The notes below the pieces were generated by a model that had not been told where the DNA came from, searched no databases, and saw only the letters and a program-made list of their open reading frames with translations. From positions 22,763 through 36,256 of the forward strand of contig DHCD01000020.1 in assembly GCA_002398105.1 (NCBI GenBank): a stretch of DNA of 13,494 bases, read 5' to 3'. Origin of the DNA: Syntrophomonas sp. UBA4911. GTDB lineage: Bacteria > Bacillota > Syntrophomonadia > Syntrophomonadales > Syntrophomonadaceae. How positions within the stretch are numbered: the stretch's first letter is position 1; each line of letters opens with the position of its first letter. Position numbers and translations under genes: made by a program. Positions 5,718-13,494 of the stretch are shown here, in pieces.

Positions 5718-5775
5718 ATAACACAAATGTAAATAACAACTTTTTGTCTTGCCTGCTATCCGGTTTTGTGTTATC
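5718..5775. repeat. 11-bp perfect inverted repeat between the small genes and dprA
   Basis: GATAACACAAA (5718-5728) and its exact complement TTTGTGTTATC (5765-5775) are separated by 36 bp. The right arm lies about 58 bp before the dprA ATG and could overlap its -10 region (weak candidate TTGCCT at 5750, TATCAA at 5772). The left arm is on the side of the divergent small genes. It could be a pair of operator half-sites acting through a loop, or a long-looped RNA stem. Nothing else was recognised in the 5573-5832 intergenic stretch. Confidence 0.5.
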
Positions 5776-5832
5776 AATGACTGTAGGTCAGGTTAGCAAT
5801 AAACATTTTAAGGAAGAACGGAAATATAAATT

Positions 5833-6915
5833 ATGGACAGGTTGGAAAAGGCAATTGTCTGCAACCTTCACTCCCTACCGGGTTTAGGCAGCAGAAGCCT
5901 GTACAGGATAGAAGAAGTGTTTGGCAGTTTTCGGGCTTTTTACCAGGCTGATCGGGGTGCCTTATATGGTTCATTTATTGATACCGGCGTGATTGATGCG
6001 GTTCTGGAGCAAAGAAAAGTTCCCCCCGAGCGCTTGCTGGAAGAATATGAGTCTCATAATATCAGTATAGTATGCTGGAATGAACCTCTCTATCCGAAAA
6101 AATTAAAGTATATAAGCAACCCTCCCTATGTCCTTTACTACCGGGGAGACCTGGAGATTACCGACCAGCCTTGCCTGGCTATAGTCGGCTCCCGGGTCGC
6201 TACCCTTTACGGAAAAACTACGGCGCAAAAACTGGCTAAAGAACTAGCTGCTGCCGGGATGGTGATAGTAAGCGGCTTGGCGCGGGGAATTGACAGCGAA
6301 GCCCATCGGGGGGCGCTGGAAGCAGGCAGGACTATAGCTGTTCTGGGAAGCGGCCTGGATGTAATCTACCCGCCGGAAAACCGGAGGCTGTATCAAGATA
6401 TAATGGCTTCAGGAGCGATCATAAGCGAATTTCCCCTGCATACCGCACCTGAACCTCATAATTTCCCCCTGCGTAACCGCATAATTTCCGGTCTGAGCCG
6501 GGGAGTATTGGTAATTGAGGCTAAAGAAAAGAGCGGCGCCCTTATAACGGCTGATTTTGCTCTGGAGCAGGGAAAAGATGTGTTTGCCCTTCCCGGGCCG
6601 ATCAATAGCAAGACCAGTGCCGGGCCCAATAATTTAATCAAACAGGGGGCCAAACTTATAACAGGTATTGAAGATATTCTCGAAGAATACTATGATATCA
6701 ATCGTACGCAGAGGAAAGCAGAGCAGGGACATCTGGTCTGGCGGGATGAAAGTGAAAAACAGATACTGGCTCTGCTGGAACCTGACTCTCGGCATTTTGA
6801 TGAAGTGCTTCAAGCTACCGGGTTGGATATAGGCAGGTTGAGCACACTTTTGCTGAAACTTGAGATGGAAGGTATAATTAAATCCTTACCGGGTAATTAT
6901 TATTTGAGAATCTAA
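5833..6915 (+). CDS. dprA: DNA processing protein DprA
   Basis: A 360-aa protein of normal family length. DprA binds incoming single-stranded DNA and loads RecA during transformation, and is also kept in non-competent species for recombination. An N-terminal SAM-like region (about 8-60, LPGLGSRSLYRIEEVFGS) precedes the Rossmann-like core: AIVGSR (116-121), SGLARGIDSEAHRGAL (147-162), AVLGSGLDVIYP (169-180), NFPLRNRIISGLS (210-222) and SGALITADFALEQG (234-247). The C-terminus (about 307-360) is a winged helix (HFDEVLQATGLDIGRLSTLLLKLEMEGII) of the DprA/DML1 type. The ribosome binding site is weak (AAGGAAG, 16 bases upstream), but no better start fits the family. It is the first gene of the housekeeping operon; topA begins 30 bp after its stop. 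Confidence 0.96.
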   Translation: MDRLEKAIVCNLHSLPGLGSRSLYRIEEVFGSFRAFYQADRGALYGSFIDTGVIDAVLEQRKVPPERLLEEYESHNISIVCWNEPLYPKKLKYISNPPYVLYYRGDLEITDQPCLAIVGSRVATLYGKTTAQKLAKELAAAGMVIVSGLARGIDSEAHRGALEAGRTIAVLGSGLDVIYPPENRRLYQDIMASGAIISEFPLHTAPEPHNFPLRNRIISGLSRGVLVIEAKEKSGALITADFALEQGKDVFALPGPINSKTSAGPNNLIKQGAKLITGIEDILEEYYDINRTQRKAEQGHLVWRDESEKQILALLEPDSRHFDEVLQATGLDIGRLSTLLLKLEMEGIIKSLPGNYYLRI

Positions 6916-6945
6916 ATACAACACATTTGTGGAGAGGTGATATTT

Positions 6946-9024
6946 TTGGCGGCAACTACCCTGGTAATAGTTGAGTCTGCTGCAAAGGCTAAAACCATAG
7001 GCAAGTTTCTGGGTAAAGGCTACAAAATAAAGGCTTCGGTTGGTCACATTAAGGATTTGCCCAAGAGTAAACTGGGAATTGATTTGGAAAATAATTTTGA
7101 ACCCCAGTATATAACCATACGCGGCAAAGGCAGTCTCTTAAAAGAGATCAAGGAGGAAGCCCAGAAGGCTTCACGGGTTTTGCTGGCGACCGACCCTGAC
7201 CGGGAAGGTGAAGCCATTGCCTGGCATCTTCAGAATGCCATAAAATTGGCTCCGGAAGAAAAATGCCGTATAGAATTCAACGAGATTACCCGCGATGCGG
7301 TCAAGAATGCGATTAAGAATTCGCGGCCGGTAGATTTAGATCGGGTCAATGCCCAGCAAGCGAGGAGAGTCATGGACCGGCTGGTAGGATATAACCTGAG
7401 CCCGCTGCTCTGGAGCAAGGTCCGTAAAGGACTTTCGGCCGGAAGAGTGCAATCCGTCGTGATTCGCCTGATCTGTGAGCGGGAAGAGGAAATCAGAAAT
7501 TTCGTTCCTGAGGAATACTGGACTATAGAGGCGATTCTCAGGAAAGACCAGGGTAAAGACTTTACTGCCCGGGTGACCAGCCGGGGCGGCAAAAAAATCG
7601 AAATAGAATCCGAAGCCCAGAAAGACGATATAGTAAAAAGCATACAGAAGGCCCAATTATTTGTAACCAAGGTGGAGAAAAAAGAGAAACGCAAAAAAGC
7701 TTCGCCGCCCTTTATAACCAGTACCCTGCAGCAGGAAGCCGCCCGCCGGCTTAATTTCTATTCCAAACGCACCATGAAGGTGGCCCAGGAACTTTACGAA
7801 GGTCTGGAAATCGGTCAGGAGGGGACCATAGGCCTTATTACCTATCTCAGGACTGATTCCACCCGAGTAGCAAGCGTAGCCCAGGTAGAGGCGCTTGATT
7901 ATATCCGCACTCACTACGGGGCTCAATTTGCGCCTGAAACTGCCAATGAATACAGAAGCAAACAAGGGGCTCAGGATGCCCACGAAGCTATTCGCCCTAC
8001 CTCAGTTTCCCGTTCCCCGGAGAGCATAAAGCAATTTTTAAGCCGGGATCAGTATCGCTTATACAAATTGATTTGGGAGCGTTTTCTGGCCAGCCAGATG
8101 ACGGCGGCGGTATTTGATACTTTAAGTGTGGAAATAAGCGCCGGGGAGTATGGCCTGAGGGCCAGCAGTTCCCAGCTGAAATTTGCCGGATATAAGAAGG
8201 TCTATAACGACAGCGAGGAGGAAGAGGGTAAAAATTATATACCCGAACTGGAAAAGGGAGACCAACTGGAATTGCGCGCCCTAAAACCGGAACAGCATTT
8301 TACCCAGCCGCCTCCGCGTTTTGGTGAAGCCAGCCTGGTTAAATTGCTGGAGGAGAAAAATATTGGCCGGCCCAGTACTTATGCCCCTATAATTGATACT
8401 ATTCTTAAGCGCAATTACGTCGAGCGGGAAAACAAACAGTTTGTACCCACGGAGCTGGGATTTATCGTGGTTGACTTACTTAAAAAACACTTTGCCGGCA
8501 TTATGGATGTTGAGTTTACCGCCCGCATGGAAGAAAATCTGGATATGATAGAAGAGGGCGAACTGAACTGGAAGCAAGCGGTTGACGGCTTTTATCGTCC
8601 CTTTGCCGAAGATTTGGAGAAGGCCCTGGCCCTGGTGCCCAAAGTAGAAATCAAGGACGAAGAAGCAGGCAAGGACTGCCCGGAATGTGGAAAACCGATG
8701 CTGATCAAGCATGGCCGTTTTGGGAAATTTATGGCCTGCTCGGGTTTCCCTGATTGCCGCCATACCGAATCCTTCAATGAAGAAGTGGGAGTGGAGTGCC
8801 CCCTCTGCGGTGGTGCTATTGTCGCTCTTAAGAGCAAAAAAGGAAGGCGCTTCTATGGCTGCAGCAACTATCCCAGCTGCGAGTTTCGCTCCTGGAACAA
8901 ACCCACCGGCGAAAAGTGCCCGGTTTGCGGAGACATACTGGTGGAAAAGCAGAACCGCAACAAAGAAAGCGAGGTTGTCTGCCAAAACCCCGAATGCAAA
9001 TACAGTAAGGGGATGAGAGTCTGA
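6946..9024 (+). CDS. topA: DNA topoisomerase I (type IA)
   Basis: A 692-aa enzyme that relaxes negative supercoils by single-strand passage. The TTG start at 6946 is used because GGAGAGGTGA (6931-6940) lies just upstream, and it yields the typical MAATTLVIVESAAKAKTI; a GTG at 6937 would lie inside the ribosome binding site. The Toprim domain has the VES glutamate and ATDPDREGEA (D83, D85, E87). GRVQSVVIRLI and the catalytic Y300 in EGTIGLITYLRTDSTR mark the strand-cleavage core. QDAHEAIRPT and RPSTYAPII are further family signatures. The C-terminus has three four-cysteine zinc ribbons (starting CPECG, CPLCG and CPVCG). It overlaps trmFO by CTGA at 9021-9024. Confidence 0.97.
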   Translation: MAATTLVIVESAAKAKTIGKFLGKGYKIKASVGHIKDLPKSKLGIDLENNFEPQYITIRGKGSLLKEIKEEAQKASRVLLATDPDREGEAIAWHLQNAIKLAPEEKCRIEFNEITRDAVKNAIKNSRPVDLDRVNAQQARRVMDRLVGYNLSPLLWSKVRKGLSAGRVQSVVIRLICEREEEIRNFVPEEYWTIEAILRKDQGKDFTARVTSRGGKKIEIESEAQKDDIVKSIQKAQLFVTKVEKKEKRKKASPPFITSTLQQEAARRLNFYSKRTMKVAQELYEGLEIGQEGTIGLITYLRTDSTRVASVAQVEALDYIRTHYGAQFAPETANEYRSKQGAQDAHEAIRPTSVSRSPESIKQFLSRDQYRLYKLIWERFLASQMTAAVFDTLSVEISAGEYGLRASSSQLKFAGYKKVYNDSEEEEGKNYIPELEKGDQLELRALKPEQHFTQPPPRFGEASLVKLLEEKNIGRPSTYAPIIDTILKRNYVERENKQFVPTELGFIVVDLLKKHFAGIMDVEFTARMEENLDMIEEGELNWKQAVDGFYRPFAEDLEKALALVPKVEIKDEEAGKDCPECGKPMLIKHGRFGKFMACSGFPDCRHTESFNEEVGVECPLCGGAIVALKSKKGRRFYGCSNYPSCEFRSWNKPTGEKCPVCGDILVEKQNRNKESEVVCQNPECKYSKGMRV

Positions 9025-10343
9025 GTGCGCAGTGGATTAATATTATAGGCGGTGGTCTGGCCGGGTGTGAGGCTGCCTACTATATAGCTGCCCGAGGACA
9101 GAAAGTGAGGCTCTATGAGATGAGACCGGTGCAGACTACACCGGTCCATCGGACTTCGCAACTGGCCGAACTGGTATGCAGTAACTCCTTAAAATCTGAT
9201 CTTGAAGATAGTGCTCAGGGCTTGCTTAAACGAGAAATGCGAACCCTGGGTTCTCTGTTATTGGCTTGTGCAGATGAAACCAGAGTGCCTGCCGGTTCAG
9301 CTCTGGCAGTGGATCGGGATTTATTTGCCGCCGCAGTAACGGACCGGATTCTGGCCCACCCCTTGATTGAACTGGTAAGAGAAGAGATCACCCGGGTTCC
9401 GCCCGAGGGTATCACTATTATAGCTACCGGCCCCCTTACTTCAGAGAAATTCAGCCGGGAATTGCAGAGACTTACCGGGGAGGAGCACCTCTATTTTTTT
9501 GATGCCATAGCTCCCAGTGTCACTGCTGAAAGCCTGAATAAGGGAAAAGTATTCAAAGCGTCACGCTATGGCAAAGGCAGCGATGATTATTACAACTGTC
9601 CGATGACCCGGGAAGAATATGAGACCTTTTATCGGGAACTGGTCAATGCCGATATCAAAGAAGGACACAGTATTGACCGTAAGCTTTTTTTCGATAGCTG
9701 TATGCCGATAGAAGTGATAGCCCGCCGGGGAGAAGATACTCTGCGGTTTGGTCCCATGCGCCCGGTGGGGCTCAGCCCCGGAATAGACCAACCGAAACCT
9801 TATGCGGTGGTACAATTGCGGCAGGAGGATGTAGAGGGGCGAATATACGGCCTGGTTGGCTTCCAGACCCGTTTGCGCTGGGGGGAGCAGGACCGGGTTT
9901 TCCGGCTTATACCAGGTTTGGAAAAGGCTGAATTTGTCAGATATGGAGTGATGCATCGCAACACCTATATCAACAGCCCGGCAGTACTAATGCCAACCTT
10001 ACAGTTTAAACCGGACGGGAGGATTCTTTTTGCCGGACAGATCAGCGGGGTTGAAGGCTATATGGAATCAGCGGCTACCGGTATCTTTGCTGCCATCAAT
10101 GCCCTGAGAATAATGGCCGGCAAGAGCCCGGCGGTTTTGCCGGCGGTTACCATGATAGGTGCGCTCCTGCAATTTATAACCCAAACCGATCCGGATAACT
10201 TTCAGCCGGTAAATGCCAATTTTGGCTTACTACCCTCTCTGGCGGCACCGGTACGGGATAAAAAAAACAGATACGCCGCTTATGTAAGAAGATCGCTGCA
10301 GGAAATGGATAAATTTTCAGAATTGTTTCTGAAAAAGTTGTAA
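9021..10343 (+). CDS. trmFO: tRNA (uracil-54-C5) methyltransferase, folate/FAD-dependent
   Basis: A 440-aa protein that makes m5U54 in tRNA with methylene-tetrahydrofolate and FAD as donors, unlike SAM-dependent TrmA. No ATG, GTG or TTG lies at the right place. The frame opens after a TAA at 9006-9008, and CTG at 9021 is the best start: AAGGGG lies 8 bases upstream, and CTGA overlaps the topA stop. With this start the FAD-binding IIGGGLAGCEAA falls at 8-19 and the catalytic cysteine of LVCSNSLK is residue 53, the same number as Cys53 of the Bacillus subtilis enzyme. The second conserved cysteine is C227 (FFDSCMP). The next in-frame start (GTG 9105) would delete the FAD site. YESAATGIFAAINA-type residues near the C-terminus fit the family. 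Confidence 0.93.
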   Translation: MSAQWINIIGGGLAGCEAAYYIAARGQKVRLYEMRPVQTTPVHRTSQLAELVCSNSLKSDLEDSAQGLLKREMRTLGSLLLACADETRVPAGSALAVDRDLFAAAVTDRILAHPLIELVREEITRVPPEGITIIATGPLTSEKFSRELQRLTGEEHLYFFDAIAPSVTAESLNKGKVFKASRYGKGSDDYYNCPMTREEYETFYRELVNADIKEGHSIDRKLFFDSCMPIEVIARRGEDTLRFGPMRPVGLSPGIDQPKPYAVVQLRQEDVEGRIYGLVGFQTRLRWGEQDRVFRLIPGLEKAEFVRYGVMHRNTYINSPAVLMPTLQFKPDGRILFAGQISGVEGYMESAATGIFAAINALRIMAGKSPAVLPAVTMIGALLQFITQTDPDNFQPVNANFGLLPSLAAPVRDKKNRYAAYVRRSLQEMDKFSELFLKKL

Positions 10344-10397
10344 AACTATTTGCCTTATGTTAGCATGGCCTTAAAAAAGATAGGATACAGGAGAATT

Positions 10398-11309
10398 ATG
10401 TTATTTCAATATATTGATGGTTTCCTGGACCATATGCGGGTTGAAAAAAGTGCATCCAGCCTGACTCTGGTGAGTTACCGCACTGATCTATGCCAGTTTT
10501 TCGATTTTATTGCTGACCAGTACCAAATCCCCCGGGAAGAGATCACGGCAGCGTTTTTCAACCACCGCTTGGTAAGAGAATATCTGGCGCACTTGCAGGA
10601 GCGCGGGTTGACCCGTTCCACCATGGCCAGAAAACTGGCGTCTTTGCGCTCATTTGTTCGCTACCTGTGCCGGGAAAACATTTTACCGGGCAACCCTATA
10701 GCTGCTGTCGCCACTCCTAAACAAGACAAAAAACTGCCTCGCTTTCTCTATCCGGTTGAGATAGAAACCCTGTTATCAGCTCCGGATTTGACATCGGATG
10801 CGGGAAAGCGCGATCGGGCAATATTAGAAACCCTGTATGCCACCGGATTACGGGTCAGTGAACTGGTGGGAATTGATTTGAAAGACATGGATCTGGCTAA
10901 TGCCATGGTGAAAGTAAAAGGCAAGGGCAACAAGGAGAGAATCGCTCCTCTGGGCAGCAAAGCTAGGGAGGCTCTGAAAGCGTATATTAATGGAGCCCGA
11001 GCCGGTTTTGCCCGCAAGTCCCGGGAGGCTGCCAACGCCCTGTTTTTGAATAAATATGGTCAGCGTCTTTCCGAACGCAGTATAAGAAACATACTTAACA
11101 AATATGTGGAAGAGGTGGCTCTGAATCAGAAAGTTAATCCCCATATGCTGCGCCATTCTTTTGCTACTCATCTGCTTAATAACGGCGCCGACTTACGCTC
11201 CGTGCAGGAGCTGCTTGGTCATGTAAAACTTTCCACCACCCAGATATATACCCATTTGACCCGGGAAAATATAAAAAACATCCATAATAAAACCCATCCA
11301 CGGAGGTAA
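10398..11309 (+). CDS. xerC: Tyrosine recombinase XerC
   Basis: A 303-aa site-specific recombinase that, with XerD, resolves chromosome dimers at dif near the terminus. The ATG at 10398 has AGGAG four bases upstream and gives MLFQYIDGFLDHMR; a TTG at 10350 has no ribosome binding site. The N-terminal SAM-like core-binding domain covers about 1-95. The catalytic domain has R152 (ATGLRVSELVGIDL), K176 (KGKGNKERIAPLG), H249 and R252 (HMLRHSFATHLL), H275 (LLGHVKLSTTQIY) and Y284, the nucleophile. All six catalytic residues are present. Its place between trmFO and hslV matches codV/xerC of Bacillus, which favours XerC over XerD or an integrase. Its last codons contain the hslV ribosome binding site. 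Confidence 0.94.
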   Translation: MLFQYIDGFLDHMRVEKSASSLTLVSYRTDLCQFFDFIADQYQIPREEITAAFFNHRLVREYLAHLQERGLTRSTMARKLASLRSFVRYLCRENILPGNPIAAVATPKQDKKLPRFLYPVEIETLLSAPDLTSDAGKRDRAILETLYATGLRVSELVGIDLKDMDLANAMVKVKGKGNKERIAPLGSKAREALKAYINGARAGFARKSREAANALFLNKYGQRLSERSIRNILNKYVEEVALNQKVNPHMLRHSFATHLLNNGADLRSVQELLGHVKLSTTQIYTHLTRENIKNIHNKTHPRR

Positions 11310-11313
11310 TTGT

Positions 11314-11847
11314 ATGTTTAAAGGAACGACTATTGTAGCTATAAAGAAGGGTGACCATACCGCTATAGCCGGCGATGGGCAGGTGACTTTTGGCCAGAAC
11401 ACGATCATGAAAAGCAACGCCAATAAAACCAGACGCCTCTACGATGGTAAGGTAATCGCAGGTTTTGCCGGGGCGGTGGCCGATGCCTTTACCCTTTTCG
11501 CCAAATTCGAAGAAAAGCTTAAACAGGTCGGGGGAAACTTAACCCGGGCTTCGGTGGAGATAGCGCGGGAATGGCGATCTGACCGGGTATTAAGGAAATT
11601 AGAGGCCTTGCTTATTGTAGCTGATAAAGAGAAAATGTTTATAATATCCGGCAATGGCGAGGTAATTGAACCTGATGACGGAATTACAGCTATAGGCTCG
11701 GGAGGAGCCTATGCTCTGGCCGCCGCCCGGGCTCTGACCCGTCATACTGATCTGGATGCCAGGGAAATAGCTTTGGAGTCGATGAAGATTGCGGCGGAAA
11801 TATGTGTCTATACCAATGAGCATATTAATGTTGAGGTAATTGACTAA
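11314..11847 (+). CDS. hslV: ATP-dependent protease subunit HslV (ClpQ)
   Basis: A 177-aa proteasome-like peptidase; hexamers stack as a double ring and are opened by HslU. The ATG at 11314 follows GGAGG at 8 bases and starts 4 bp after xerC. The protein begins MFKG-TTIVAIKKGDHTAIAGDGQVTFG. The catalytic residue would be T5, exposed by removal of the four-residue propeptide MFKG. Thr-Thr at this point means a threonine peptidase, unlike Bacillus ClpQ, where serine is reported at the mature N-terminus. The conserved GSGGAYALAAARAL and a C-terminal CVYTNEHINVEVI are visible. It is followed after 24 bp by hslU, its obligate partner. Confidence 0.96.
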   Translation: MFKGTTIVAIKKGDHTAIAGDGQVTFGQNTIMKSNANKTRRLYDGKVIAGFAGAVADAFTLFAKFEEKLKQVGGNLTRASVEIAREWRSDRVLRKLEALLIVADKEKMFIISGNGEVIEPDDGITAIGSGGAYALAAARALTRHTDLDAREIALESMKIAAEICVYTNEHINVEVID

Positions 11848-11871
11848 TATCCTGCAAAGGAGAGAAGCGCA

Positions 11872-13275
11872 TTGGAAAATCTGACCCCCCGGGAAGTTGT
11901 TGAAGAGCTGGATAAATATATTATAGGACAGCAAAAAGCAAAAAAGGCGGTGGCTATTGCCCTCCGAAACCGTTATCGCAGGAAGAACCTGCCGGAAGAA
12001 ATTCGCGACGAAATCTATCCTAAAAATATTATTATGATTGGTTCCACCGGAGTGGGTAAGACCGAGATAGCCCGGCGACTGGCTCGTCTGGTCAATGCTC
12101 CCTTTATCAAAGTGGAGGCCAGCAAATTTACTGAAGTAGGCTATGTGGGACGGGATGTCGATTCCATGGTTAGGGATCTTCTGCAGACCTCCATCCGCAT
12201 GGTAAAACAGGAAAAGATGCAGGTGGTTGACGATAAAGCCAGGGAACTGGCCGAGGAGCGCATAGTTGATTATATACTGCCCTTGCCCCGGAAAAAAAAC
12301 CGACCTGCCAGAAATCCCCTTGAATTTTTATTGGGTTCTGCAACTGAAAATAATGAAGAAAATGAAGAGGAAGCAGAGCAGAAAACCGAAAGTATTGAAG
12401 AAAAACGGAAAATAATCAAACAGAAAATATCCCGTTATGAACTGGATAAAGAAGTTATTGAAATAGAAGTTGAAGAAAAAAACACTTCTTTCATGGAAAT
12501 AATTTCTGGTTCCGGGGTGGAAGAAATGGGTATCAACCTGCAGGATATGTTTGGGCAAATGTTGCCTAAAAACAAGAAAAAACGCAAAGTGACCGTGGAA
12601 GAAGCCAGGAAGATGCTGACCTTTGAGGAAGCCCAGCGCTTGATTGACATGGATGAGGTATACCGGGAGGCTATTCGCAAAACCGAGGAAGACGGAATAA
12701 TCTTTTTGGACGAGATTGATAAGATAACCAGCCGGGAGGGGTCTAGCGGGCCTGACGTTTCCCGGGGAGGAGTACAGCGGGACATTCTTCCCATAGTAGA
12801 AGGCTCAACCGTAGTTACTAAATATGGACCGGTGAAGACCGACCATATTCTGTTTATAGCCGCGGGAGCTTTTCATATCAGCAAACCTTCCGATCTGATT
12901 CCGGAATTGCAGGGCCGATTCCCCATCAGAGTGGAGCTGGAAGGTTTGGGCCGCGATGATTTAAAAAGGATACTGGTTGAACCTAATAACTCTCTGATCA
13001 AGCAGTACTGTGCGCTTTTAAGTACCGAAGGGGTAACCATCAGTTTTGATAATGAAGCTATAGACTACATTGCGGCCATAGCTTATGAGGTAAACACCAG
13101 AACTGAAAATATCGGGGCCCGGCGCCTGCATACGGTAATGGAAAAAGTATTGGAAGATCTGTTGTTTGATGCTCCTTATATGCAGGGCCAGCAAATAGTC
13201 ATTGACAGCAATTATGTAGCGGACCGACTGAAGAAGATCGTAGATGATGACGATCTTAGCAGATATATCCTTTAG
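11872..13275 (+). CDS. hslU: ATPase subunit HslU (ClpY) of the HslVU protease
   Basis: A 467-aa AAA+ unfoldase that feeds substrates into HslV. The TTG at 11872 follows AAAGGAG at 9 bases and gives the family start ENLTPREVVEELDKYIIGQ. Visible motifs are Walker A GSTGVGKT (57-64), the pore loop GYVG (90-93), Walker B IIFLDE (276-281), and sensor and arginine residues in ELQGRFPIRVEL and ENIGARRLH. The I domain (about 110-240) has a very acidic/Lys-rich stretch at 158-180 (NNEENEEEAEQK). The C-terminus DDLSRYIL matches the tail that docks into HslV. Its stop overlaps the AGGAGG that serves codY. Confidence 0.97.
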   Translation: MENLTPREVVEELDKYIIGQQKAKKAVAIALRNRYRRKNLPEEIRDEIYPKNIIMIGSTGVGKTEIARRLARLVNAPFIKVEASKFTEVGYVGRDVDSMVRDLLQTSIRMVKQEKMQVVDDKARELAEERIVDYILPLPRKKNRPARNPLEFLLGSATENNEENEEEAEQKTESIEEKRKIIKQKISRYELDKEVIEIEVEEKNTSFMEIISGSGVEEMGINLQDMFGQMLPKNKKKRKVTVEEARKMLTFEEAQRLIDMDEVYREAIRKTEEDGIIFLDEIDKITSREGSSGPDVSRGGVQRDILPIVEGSTVVTKYGPVKTDHILFIAAGAFHISKPSDLIPELQGRFPIRVELEGLGRDDLKRILVEPNNSLIKQYCALLSTEGVTISFDNEAIDYIAAIAYEVNTRTENIGARRLHTVMEKVLEDLLFDAPYMQGQQIVIDSNYVADRLKKIVDDDDLSRYIL

Positions 13276-13287
13276 GAGGTCAAAAAG

Positions 13288-13494
13288 GTGCAGAAATCAT
13301 TACTGGAAAGGTCAAGGTCAATCAACAAGATACTGCAAAAAATAGGAGGCAATCCGGTCGATTTTTATGAAATTGCTGATGTTCTGGCGCAAAACCTGGA
13401 ATGCAGTGTCTTTATAGTAGGCCGGAGGGGACAGATTGGGGGCTATGCTTTTAACGAAGGCGCTAATTGTACCCAGGTAGAGCATCTGATGAGT
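13288..13494 (+). CDS. codY: GTP-sensing transcriptional repressor CodY (3' truncated)
   Basis: GTG at 13288 follows AGGAGG (13274-13279) at 8 bases and opens 69 codons running off the window. The product begins MQKSLLERSRSINKILQK, then GNPVDFYEIADVLAQNL, VFIVGRRGQIGGYAF. This matches the CodY N-terminus (LLxKTRxINxLLQ and NPVDFxEMAxVL), the start of the GAF domain that binds branched-chain amino acids. The C-terminal winged helix lies outside the window. CodY represses nutrient-limitation genes in Firmicutes when GTP and branched-chain amino acids are abundant. It is the last visible gene of the conserved operon, 12 bp after hslU. Confidence 0.95.
   Translation, partial: MQKSLLERSRSINKILQKIGGNPVDFYEIADVLAQNLECSVFIVGRRGQIGGYAFNEGANCTQVEHLMS

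Noticed and set aside
5577..5777. 66-aa minus-strand ORF
   Set aside because: No ribosome binding site; it covers the promoter and inverted-repeat region of the small-gene operon, and its end runs through the leader of the 60-aa gene.
5033..5832. Mobile element or integration site between the signalling region and the dprA operon
   Set aside because: No transposase, target-site duplication or tRNA end is visible; the hairpin is best explained as a terminator.
10350..10397. Upstream TTG start for XerC
   Set aside because: No ribosome binding site. ATG 10398 has AGGAG and gives the usual XerC length.

Overview
The window looks like chromosomal DNA of a low-to-mid GC Firmicute. The order dprA-topA-trmFO-xerC-hslV-hslU-codY is the classic Bacillus/Clostridia arrangement, and codY is essentially restricted to Firmicutes. 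Strong purine-rich ribosome binding sites, frequent TTG/GTG starts and one probable CTG start fit this. Protein style and moderate GC suggest a clostridial or syntrophomonad-like relative, but species cannot be fixed from the sequence alone. No tRNA, rRNA, transposase, phage gene or CRISPR array was seen.

Left part (1-5103), a signalling and accessory region. The tail of an unidentified gene ends at 330 and is closed by an intrinsic terminator. Then comes a promoter preceded by TTCAG boxes spaced exactly 11 bp, a 21-codon ORF, and an orphan OmpR/PhoB-type response regulator (658-1332) whose receiver has lost every phosphorylation residue. A 48-aa ORF and a bidirectional terminator follow. On the minus strand (1667-2500) lies a 277-aa protein with five SHOCT-like helical-hairpin repeats. 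Divergent from it is a complete two-component system: a PhoP/PhoB-like regulator (2826-3509) and a membrane histidine kinase (3506-5032, ATGA overlap). This operon carries the same TTCAG box array as the orphan regulator. The simplest reading is that the two-component regulator autoregulates and also controls the orphan pseudo-receiver regulator.

Middle part (5062-5832). A long bidirectional hairpin terminator is followed by a third TTCAG array and a minus-strand pair of small genes: a 60-aa single-membrane-segment protein and, 10 bp downstream, a 58-aa acidic protein with a YlzJ-like start. Between this pair and dprA is an 11-bp perfect inverted repeat with arms 36 bp apart.

Right part (5833-13494), a tight housekeeping operon. 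DprA (DNA processing), TopA (topoisomerase I), TrmFO (tRNA m5U54 methylation), XerC (chromosome dimer resolution), HslV/HslU (ATP-dependent protease) and the N-terminus of CodY (GTP/branched-chain amino acid sensing repressor) are all on the plus strand, with gaps of 4-54 bp or an overlap. TopA and TrmFO overlap at a CTGA. The most novel material is the regulatory array shared by three loci, the degenerate regulator, the repeat protein and the unannotated small ORFs.
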